Source: Bacteroidales bacterium (GTDB lineage: Bacteria; Bacteroidota; Bacteroidia; Bacteroidales; UBA1402). Taken from it: a stretch of 12,795 nucleotides of DNA. A program made the position numbers and the translations under genes. The stretch spans positions 1-12,795 of the forward strand of contig JAAZGQ010000370.1 in assembly GCA_012511135.1 (NCBI GenBank), read 5' to 3'. This document shows positions 7,010 to 12,795 of the stretch, in pieces. The notes beneath the pieces were generated by a model, which searched no databases, was not told the origin of the DNA, and saw only the letters and a program-made list of their open reading frames with translations. The first letter of the stretch is position 1. The number at the start of each line of letters is the position of its first letter.

Positions 7010-8008
7010 TTATGGCAGAAAATCTTCGCGGCAGGGAGCGAAAGCATCCAGCAGAACGCCAGCCTCCAGACAACGGACACCGTGCATCAGATCTGGTGCT
7101 ACGTAAAAACCGTCACCGGCAGATATAACTGAGCTTTGGCCATTGATATCTACTTCGAATTTTCCACTGACACAGAGCGAAGACTGGCTGTGGGGATGCT
7201 TATGCGCTGCGCCGACGCTGCCTTGTTCAAAGGCAACTTTGACCAGCATAATGTTTTGATCGTAACCAAGAATTTGTCTTTTGACTCCACCGCCCAGATC
7301 GGTCCAGGGCAGTTTATTTTCCATCAGGTAAGAAGGACTGTTCATAGTATTCAATATTAAATGATCTTGTAAAAATTCTTCGGGATTAAGGGCTTTAGGT
7401 GTAATGCGGATGCGGTACATTTGTCCCTTGAAAAAGCAGACTTTGTTTTGGCGCACTCCAACAGAGGCAAGTCCCTTGTTAATAGTCTGATATGAGAATG
7501 CCGCTGTCTTTTCGAGTTGGCCGTTTACATAAGAAAACAAGCTGTCTTTGCGGCAGACAAAGGCGACCTGATACCATCGGTTGCCGGGGTGAGTAAGACT
7601 GGAGTCTATCAAGGCATATCCCTGGCTGTCGGGACGTTTTACATAGGCATCGAAATACCAGTTGCCGTCGGGTTTTACCCTGGTCTCCAACATGATGCGT
7701 TCTCCGGAAACTTCACCCAGATGCAGAAAGCGTTGTTCGAATGGCCCATCGGCATCTGGCCTGAAAATGGCTTCGACTGTGACTTCTTTCATGCCGGCCA
7801 GAGGATTAGTATTCAAAAAGAATGCCTCTTGTCCAAAAAATTGAACTGCCGGTCCCAGTTTGGTATCGACCAATACCGGCTCTCCCAGCTTAAATTCCAC
7901 ACCGGGAAGTTCTGCCACTTTCCAGTCGATGCTGCCCGGAATCTTATCCTGTTTGGACTGGCAGGCAGTCAACAGAAGGATTAAAAAGAAGTAAAGGCTA
8001 TTTTTCAT
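7010..8008 (-). CDS. Lipoprotein with LamG-like domain and KdgF-like cupin
   Basis: This is a 332-residue predicted lipoprotein: a hydrophobic leader ends in LLLTAC, with Cys16 as the lipidated residue. Residues about 35-213 look like a LamG/concanavalin A-like beta-sandwich (AGMKEVTVEAIFRP, NRWYQVAFVCRKDSLFSYVNG). Residues about 235-330 form a cupin whose details match KdgF, which opens 4,5-unsaturated uronate monomers to linear ketones during pectin or alginate breakdown: PWTDLGGGVKRQILGY, then AAHKHPHSQ, then GDGFYVAPDLMHGV and LDAFAPCREDF. Likely metal ligands are His269, His271, Gln275 and His309. KdgF is normally a stand-alone cupin of about 110 residues, so the lipid-anchored fusion is unusual. 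The ATG lies within the end of the pectate-lyase-like gene (11 bp overlap), which supports a shared uronate role. Domain calls are good; the catalytic role is inferred. Confidence 0.82.
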   Translation of the reverse strand: MKNSLYFFLILLLTACQSKQDKIPGSIDWKVAELPGVEFKLGEPVLVDTKLGPAVQFFGQEAFFLNTNPLAGMKEVTVEAIFRPDADGPFEQRFLHLGEVSGERIMLETRVKPDGNWYFDAYVKRPDSQGYALIDSSLTHPGNRWYQVAFVCRKDSLFSYVNGQLEKTAAFSYQTINKGLASVGVRQNKVCFFKGQMYRIRITPKALNPEEFLQDHLILNTMNSPSYLMENKLPWTDLGGGVKRQILGYDQNIMLVKVAFEQGSVGAAHKHPHSQSSLCVSGKFEVDINGQSSVISAGDGFYVAPDLMHGVRCLEAGVLLDAFAPCREDFLP

Positions 8009-9638
8009 TTGAGTTCTCTTTTTGGCTTAGCAAATACTGCATTAATATTCCCATGTGTTGAACATAAGTACTGACCGAAATCCCCAGGGGAGGATCTTCG
8101 GAACGATAAAACTGCGTATTGCAGGGATGTTTCAGCGTTTCTTCGTAAAGTTCGGGTACCGGATCATCTGCACAGCCTTCTCCAATATAGGGATTGGTTG
8201 TCAAAACCAGGGGAGCAGGCCAATAGCCCTCTTCGTTTAAAGAAGCAAGTACATCATTAACACGATCAAGAGGCTTTGTCTGATCAGGATTCAGAAAGTT
8301 CCGGAGTGCATCAGGCCTTTTGTTGTACAAGAAATTCTCTAGCAGAGACTCCCGAAGTTCCGGATGCAGCAGGGGAGAGTCCTGGCTCAATTCTTCGGCA
8401 GACTGGCTCATCAAAGTCTCGTATCTCATGCGTAAATAATCTGTGTTTACAGTGCAGAACGATGAATAATGCCCGATAGTGTTGTGCGGGTTTTGATCAA
8501 CATAGTAATCGCCATTGAAAATATGCAGACCTTTTCGATGCAAAAACAGAGGTGTAAAACTGTCGGGGACCACCATGCGGGGACAAAGTTTAGCTCTGTC
8601 GTTACTGCGTCCGATTATTTGTAACATACTGTCGCTGAAGGCTACTTCGTCCATAAAAGTCAGAGCGGCAGGAAGGGCTTGCATGAATTTTTGTTTTCCG
8701 GTGAGGCGATAATACTCCATCAGCAGCATGACTGTTCCATAGGTAGTAGAGATACAAACCGATGCCGGTTCAAAATCTCTGGCCTTAGCCGGTTGCAAGT
8801 CCAGGTTGTACTGCAGGGCCCAGCCGGCAGTGGGTGCTGCCTGTTGCAGCTGCAACAGGCAATCCATGCCCTTTTCTGCAGCATGAAGGCAAGTTTCATC
8901 GTCGAGCAGGTAATAACAACGCAGCATAAAATCGATGTTTCTTTCCATCACTCCGTCGTTGAGCGTTATGAAGCTCGTATAATCGGGACTGCCGTCTTTG
9001 GCAGGAAAATCGTATCTCAGGGGATAACGTTGGGGCCAGCCCCCGTTAGGATACTGACTTTGTAGAAAGAAACCGATAGCACGATCCAGAGCTTGTTTGT
9101 GGCGAGGCTCTTTTTTAAGCAAATAAATACGCAAAAAGAAGTTAGCCGGTCTGTACGATGTCTGGTCGTCGAAAGTGGCGTTACCGTAGTAATAATTGTA
9201 TTCACTCACACCCCAGGCATTCTTGCCTATCGTGGCATACCATTGCCTTAGCGATTCTTCTCCGGAAAAATCAAAATTGTAATTCCATCCTCCACAGGGC
9301 AATTGTGAGGCTGTCAAAGCCTCAGCTACCCGGCAGGCTTGTTGGTAAAAGTACTCATCATCCGTTGCTAAATAAGCATCCAACAGGGCATTGCCCATGG
9401 CAGGAGTGGGGCCGTCTATCCAGATCATAGAGGGATAAGCTTCGAGTTCGCCCCAACGACGCGAAAAATCCGGCAGGTAAGTACCAACAAAACCGCCGTT
9501 GATGCTTACTTTCTCCATCATAAAGGCGGTGGCCTTGCGCATGCAGGCTTTCACTTCTTCTTCGGGTTTTGTGCCGGCTTTTGCCTGCAGGTTATTTGCC
9601 GGAATAAGGACTAACAGGCATAAGAGCAGCCTGTTCAT
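7998..9638 (-). CDS. Exported pectate lyase homologue (PL10 / Pec_lyase family)
   Basis: This is a predicted exported protein of 546 residues related to family PL10 pectate lyases, which cleave polygalacturonate by beta-elimination to unsaturated oligogalacturonides. I start it at 9638: that Met gives a clean signal peptide (MNRLLLCLLVLIPANNLQA) 4 bp after the upstream stop, whereas the ATG at 9668 would add ten residues ahead of the signal and overlap the upstream gene. Family features are repeated alpha-toroid elements (GTYLPDFSRRWGE; CGGWNYNFDF), QYPNGGWPQRYPL (195-207), the diagnostic ITLNDGVM (224-231; usually ITFNDGAM), and KARDFEPASV (285-294), whose Arg aligns with the family's ARxxEPPS segment. 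The usual SGxES that follows is not kept. About 200 further residues (340-546) extend beyond the catalytic core. Fold and family are likely; activity is not certain. Confidence 0.8.
   Translation of the reverse strand: MNRLLLCLLVLIPANNLQAKAGTKPEEEVKACMRKATAFMMEKVSINGGFVGTYLPDFSRRWGELEAYPSMIWIDGPTPAMGNALLDAYLATDDEYFYQQACRVAEALTASQLPCGGWNYNFDFSGEESLRQWYATIGKNAWGVSEYNYYYGNATFDDQTSYRPANFFLRIYLLKKEPRHKQALDRAIGFFLQSQYPNGGWPQRYPLRYDFPAKDGSPDYTSFITLNDGVMERNIDFMLRCYYLLDDETCLHAAEKGMDCLLQLQQAAPTAGWALQYNLDLQPAKARDFEPASVCISTTYGTVMLLMEYYRLTGKQKFMQALPAALTFMDEVAFSDSMLQIIGRSNDRAKLCPRMVVPDSFTPLFLHRKGLHIFNGDYYVDQNPHNTIGHYSSFCTVNTDYLRMRYETLMSQSAEELSQDSPLLHPELRESLLENFLYNKRPDALRNFLNPDQTKPLDRVNDVLASLNEEGYWPAPLVLTTNPYIGEGCADDPVPELYEETLKHPCNTQFYRSEDPPLGISVSTYVQHMGILMQYLLSQKENSNEK
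8838..8861. repeat. 24-bp perfect palindrome inside the lyase gene
   Basis: TGCCTGTTGCAG (8838-8849) is followed immediately by its exact reverse complement. It lies inside the pectate lyase homologue and encodes CLLQLQQA on the minus strand. The sequence fact is certain. It could be an operator-like site, a strong intragenic hairpin, or a by-product of alternating Leu/Gln codons. Confidence 0.6.
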
Positions 9639-9642
9639 AGAT

Positions 9643-11757
9643 TTAATTTTCAAGGGGTAAGGCAGCATAATCCTTAGAATATCGCAGGTGTTGTTCTACG
9701 TAGTTTTCGTCGTAATGAACGGTTATGTCAACAATTTCGTTGTTATTGTTGTAAACCGGTTTGTATATGGGATTCACAAAGCCTTTGTAAGGGGATAAAT
9801 TCAATTTGGCGTAACGATCCAAAATCTCCTGATGCAACTGCGGATCCACCTGAACCGCATAGTTTTCGACCATGGTTTGGGCAGCGGGGTAATCGCCTTC
9901 GGATTTAATGCGTTGAACTTCGGCCAACAATTGTCCCGTCAACTGACGTAGTGCTTCGTAATCGTTGATAAGCAGATAAGTTTTGTTGTGACGTTTTTTT
10001 AATTCCATCACTTTGTCCCTGCTGCCCCGATCGAGTAGCCAACGGGCTATCAGAGCCCTGTTGCGCATATGCGATTCTTCGATCTGACCGCCTGGCTCTA
10101 TTCTGGTCAATTGGCTTAGCAAGCCGTTCATCATGTATTCGTAATACTCTGCTTTGTAAGCTTCGGCATCGGGTACTAAACCCAGTTCTACCAATTTGGG
10201 ATCGGCTAGAAAGTACAAGGCAAAAAGATCGGCCCGGGCTTCTTCCATCACTGAGCCATAAGACCTCAGAGCGTTGGGATCAACGCCAGGCAACAATTGG
10301 CCGGATCCGTGGCCCAGGCATTCGTGCAGGTCGGTATGCAGATTGCCGGTAACAAAGCCGTATCTGGCCGAAGCTTCAATTTCGGCATTGCTCCACATAA
10401 ATTCTTCGTTAAAACCGCTGCCTTGAGAGGACTTGAAATAAGCCTCCGTAATATTTTCTATGGTGACCGATTTGGAACCGTAATCACGACGAATCCAATT
10501 GGCATTGGGCAGGTTGATACCAATAGCCGTAGTTGGGTAGGCGTCGCCGGCCATGATGGCGTTGGTGATCACCTTGGCCGAAACTCCTTTGACTTGTTTT
10601 TTTCTGAAAGCATCGTTTATAGGTGCATGATCTTCAAACCATTGGGCATTGTCGCTGATGATTTGCGTGCGTTTGGAGGCCTCTTCGTTTTTAAAATTAA
10701 CAATAGCTTCCCAGCTGCCTTTGATGCCCAGGGGATCACCATAGCTTTCGATGAAACCGTTTACGAAGTCCACTTGCGATTGCAAATCCTGCACCCAGAG
10801 AATGCTGTATTGATCAAAAGTTTTGAGATCACCGCTGTGGTAATAATCTATCAGGCTTTGAATGATATCTTTTTGACGATCGTTTTCGGCCACTTCTTTG
10901 GCCAGCTCCAGCCAATGGACTATGTTTTCGAGTGCAGTTGAGTAAAGACCTCCGATTTTCCAGATTTTTTCGCGAAGTTGTCCCTCTTCTTTGACCAGAC
11001 GGCTGTTTAAGCCGTAGGATACCGGGCTGGTGTCGTCGGGATTGTTGAGTGCTTCATAAAAGGCTTCTGCCTCTTTTTGAGTGACATCGCGGTAGAAATT
11101 ACAGGCAGAACTCAGTACGAGATCCTCGCCCTGTGCCTGGTTCACTCTTTTGGCGTCCAGTCCGGCATCGAAAAGCAGGGGTAGTAAACGGGCGGCCAGC
11201 TCATCGGCGAGTTGTTTGTTTTGTGAAGCAAGCTGTGCCTGACTCTCCGTATGTTCCGGAGTTTGCGCCTGATTCTGATCCGGTGTTTGCTGTCCCAGTG
11301 GCAGACAAGGCAGTTTATCGGCTGGAACCGCTTTGAGGGCTTTTACAATAAATTCTTTCGAAAAGCCCGGTGCAAATTTATCGCTGGAATAATGGTGATG
11401 TATGCCGTTGGCTACCCAAAGCCGTTTCAGGTAAATTTCGAAAGCCTGCCAGTCTTCTCCCTGACGGCTGATTCCGGCGTGTTGGTATATGGCTTCCAGG
11501 CATTGTCTGATCAGGAGATTGTGGCGATAATTCTGATCGTAAATTATGTCACGTCCCCAAAGGGCTGCTTCGGAAAGATAATAAACGAGTTTTTTTTGTC
11601 TCAGGCTCAAGTATTCGAAACCTGGAACCTGATAGCGGATAATTTCCACATCGGCAAAGCGGTCTACTTTGTAGTTGAAATTTTCGGTGTCAGCTTGTTT
11701 AGAATTACAGCCGAGACCAAGCAAAACAATGCTCATAAGAAAAAATATTTTTTTCAT
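9643..11757 (-). CDS. Dipeptidyl-peptidase III, M49 family, predicted exported lipoprotein
   Basis: This is a zinc dipeptidyl-peptidase of family M49, which removes dipeptides from the N-terminus of short peptides. The diagnostic zinc motif is HECLGH (His478, Glu479, His483), followed by GSGQLLPG and EEARAD, whose second Glu (506) should be the third zinc ligand. The HECLGH form with Cys is the one known from Bacteroides enzymes. The start at 11757 gives 704 residues and a leader MKKIFFLMSIVLLGLGC that reads as a lipoprotein signal, with an imperfect lipobox before Cys17. Upstream starts out to 11814 would add a non-signal extension overlapping aroC. Residues about 155-181 form a Gln/Pro-rich, low-complexity insertion before the conserved RVNQAQGEDLVLSSA region. 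The gene begins 16 bp after the aroC stop and ends 4 bp before the lyase start, so it is probably co-transcribed with both. Confidence 0.93.
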   Translation of the reverse strand: MKKIFFLMSIVLLGLGCNSKQADTENFNYKVDRFADVEIIRYQVPGFEYLSLRQKKLVYYLSEAALWGRDIIYDQNYRHNLLIRQCLEAIYQHAGISRQGEDWQAFEIYLKRLWVANGIHHHYSSDKFAPGFSKEFIVKALKAVPADKLPCLPLGQQTPDQNQAQTPEHTESQAQLASQNKQLADELAARLLPLLFDAGLDAKRVNQAQGEDLVLSSACNFYRDVTQKEAEAFYEALNNPDDTSPVSYGLNSRLVKEEGQLREKIWKIGGLYSTALENIVHWLELAKEVAENDRQKDIIQSLIDYYHSGDLKTFDQYSILWVQDLQSQVDFVNGFIESYGDPLGIKGSWEAIVNFKNEEASKRTQIISDNAQWFEDHAPINDAFRKKQVKGVSAKVITNAIMAGDAYPTTAIGINLPNANWIRRDYGSKSVTIENITEAYFKSSQGSGFNEEFMWSNAEIEASARYGFVTGNLHTDLHECLGHGSGQLLPGVDPNALRSYGSVMEEARADLFALYFLADPKLVELGLVPDAEAYKAEYYEYMMNGLLSQLTRIEPGGQIEESHMRNRALIARWLLDRGSRDKVMELKKRHNKTYLLINDYEALRQLTGQLLAEVQRIKSEGDYPAAQTMVENYAVQVDPQLHQEILDRYAKLNLSPYKGFVNPIYKPVYNNNNEIVDITVHYDENYVEQHLRYSKDYAALPLEN

Positions 11758-11773
11758 ATACCTATGTATTTGT

Positions 11774-12795
11774 TTAGAATACGCGTTCATTTGACTTAGC
11801 CAGCAAACAGGCATCGGCCAGTACCATGGCAGCCATGGCTTCCACTACCGGCAGAGCCCTGGGCAGGGCACAGGGATCGTGACGGCCTTCAATTTGTATT
11901 TGCACGGCAACGCCTTCTTTGTCGTCCGTTTCCTGAGGTATCCTTATGCTGGCAATGGGTTTAAAGGCCGCTTTGAAATAAATGCTCTGTCCGTTGGAGA
12001 TGCCTCCCTGTATGCCTCCGGAATGATTACTCCGGGTGCTTATGCTTTTGCTGTCAAAGTAAAAGGCATCGTTTTGCTGTGAGCCTTTTTGGCTGACATC
12101 GAAGCCAGAGCCGTATTCAAAGCCTTTACAGGCCGGAATAGACAGGATGGCCGCGCCCAGTCCGGCGTGGAGTTTGCCGAAAACGGGTTCTCCCCAGCCA
12201 ACAGGAACCCCTTTGATGATACAACTGACCACTCCGCCTATGCTGTCCTGCTCTTCTTTGGTCTGAGCGATAAGGGCCATCATGGCCTCCGCTTTTACTT
12301 GATCGGGGCAATGCAGGGGATTTTCGGCGGCCAGTTCCGAAGAAAATTGAGTAATTTCCTGTTGCAGGGCAATAGGGCCGATTTGGGTGGTGAAGGCTTC
12401 AATACTGATATTAAGACTATTCAGCAACATTTTGGCAAAAGCTCCGGCTACCACTCTGGCAATGGTTTCGCGGGCCGAAGAACGTCCTCCGCCACGGTGG
12501 TCACGAATGCCGTACTTGCTGTGATAAGTGTAGTCGGCATGCGATGGGCGGAAAATGCCCTTCAGGTAATCGTAATCCTGGGAACGCATGTCTGTATTCC
12601 TTACCAAAAAGCCGATGGGGGCTCCGGTGGTTTTGCCTTCGAAGATGCCGGAGATCAGCTCCACATCGTCCGCTTCGTTACGGGCAGTGCTCAGGGCAGT
12701 TTGCCCTGGCCGGCGACGTCCCAGCTCGGTTCGGATCAGATCAAGGTCAACGCTCAATCCGGGAGGGCAACCGTCGATGACTCCGCCGATACCCC
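11774..12795 (-). CDS. aroC: Chorismate synthase (5' end outside window)
   Basis: This enzyme makes chorismate from 5-enolpyruvylshikimate-3-phosphate using reduced FMN, the last shared step to the aromatic amino acids. The frame stays open to the right edge and reads GIGGVIDGCPPGLSVDLDL, which is normal sequence from about residue 22 of the family, so the TTG at 12757 is internal and about 20 residues are missing. Signature segments are RRRPGQT, FRPSHADYTYHSKYG, HRGGGRSSARETIARV, KGSQQNDAFYF, TRSNHSGGIQGGISNG and the C-terminal DPCALPRALPVVEAMAAMVLADA. About 340 residues are encoded here, against about 355-360 in full. It is the first visible gene of the leftward run, and pheA, a later step in aromatic synthesis, lies three genes downstream. 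No anomaly is seen. Confidence 0.97.
   Translation of the reverse strand, partial: GIGGVIDGCPPGLSVDLDLIRTELGRRRPGQTALSTARNEADDVELISGIFEGKTTGAPIGFLVRNTDMRSQDYDYLKGIFRPSHADYTYHSKYGIRDHRGGGRSSARETIARVVAGAFAKMLLNSLNISIEAFTTQIGPIALQQEITQFSSELAAENPLHCPDQVKAEAMMALIAQTKEEQDSIGGVVSCIIKGVPVGWGEPVFGKLHAGLGAAILSIPACKGFEYGSGFDVSQKGSQQNDAFYFDSKSISTRSNHSGGIQGGISNGQSIYFKAAFKPIASIRIPQETDDKEGVAVQIQIEGRHDPCALPRALPVVEAMAAMVLADACLLAKSNERVF

Noticed and set aside
9639..9668. Upstream ATG at 9668 as the lyase start
   Set aside because: It would put ten non-signal residues before a complete signal peptide and overlap the upstream gene by 26 bp. The Met at 9638 is better.
11251..11799. 182-residue open frame on the plus strand, opposite the M49 peptidase
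   Set aside because: It is antisense to a well-supported peptidase reading frame and shows no family resemblance or start signal.
11758..11814. Extended start of the M49 peptidase at 11814
   Set aside because: It overlaps the aroC end and adds residues ahead of a good lipoprotein-type leader that begins at 11757.
12757..12757. TTG at 12757 as the aroC start
   Set aside because: Conserved chorismate synthase sequence continues in frame to the window edge, so this codon is an internal Leu.
1..12795. Defence system, prophage, mobile element or CRISPR array
   Set aside because: No tandem repeats with spacers, transposase, integrase, nuclease or phage motifs are visible. Every sizeable stretch is covered by recognisable chromosomal genes.

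Overview
This window looks like ordinary chromosome from a member of the Bacteroidota, probably near Bacteroidales. Four things point there: a short phosphoglycerate dehydrogenase without an ACT domain next to serC and a DUF1015 gene; a dipeptidyl-peptidase III with the HECLGH zinc motif and a lipoprotein-type leader; gene starts with little or no Shine-Dalgarno sequence; and a TAnnTTTG-type promoter element. Coding density is very high. No gap exceeds about 105 bases, and I see no RNA gene, insertion sequence, CRISPR array or phage gene.

The left part (1-4884) is a rightward run of six tightly packed genes: serC (5' end outside the window), a serA-type dehydrogenase, a DUF1015 protein, a YigZ/IMPACT protein, a Yip1-like membrane protein and smpB. 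SerA and SerC carry out the first two steps from 3-phosphoglycerate to serine. No phosphoserine phosphatase gene is present, and DUF1015, which has a DGHHR motif, sits directly after them. The last three genes overlap (8 bp, then 1 bp), which suggests translational coupling.

The right part (4896-12795) is a leftward run of six genes, read from right to left: aroC (5' end outside the window), an exported M49 dipeptidyl-peptidase III, a PL10-type pectate lyase homologue, a lipoprotein joining a LamG-like domain to a KdgF-like cupin, pheA, and a large GNAT-family protein. Gaps from aroC to pheA are -11 to 24 bp, so these five could form one transcript. The GNAT gene has its own likely promoter. 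The two runs converge at 4884/4896 over an AT-rich dyad.

The most interesting part is 7010-9638. Two translationally coupled genes there encode an exported pectate-lyase-like protein and a lipid-anchored KdgF-like cupin. Together they suggest a small pectin or uronate module outside the cytoplasm, inserted between two aromatic amino acid genes and with no SusC/SusD or sugar-uptake genes nearby. Other points worth checking are the missing canonical catalytic residues in the SerA homologue, the DUF1015 partner of serine synthesis, and a Gln-rich insertion in the peptidase.
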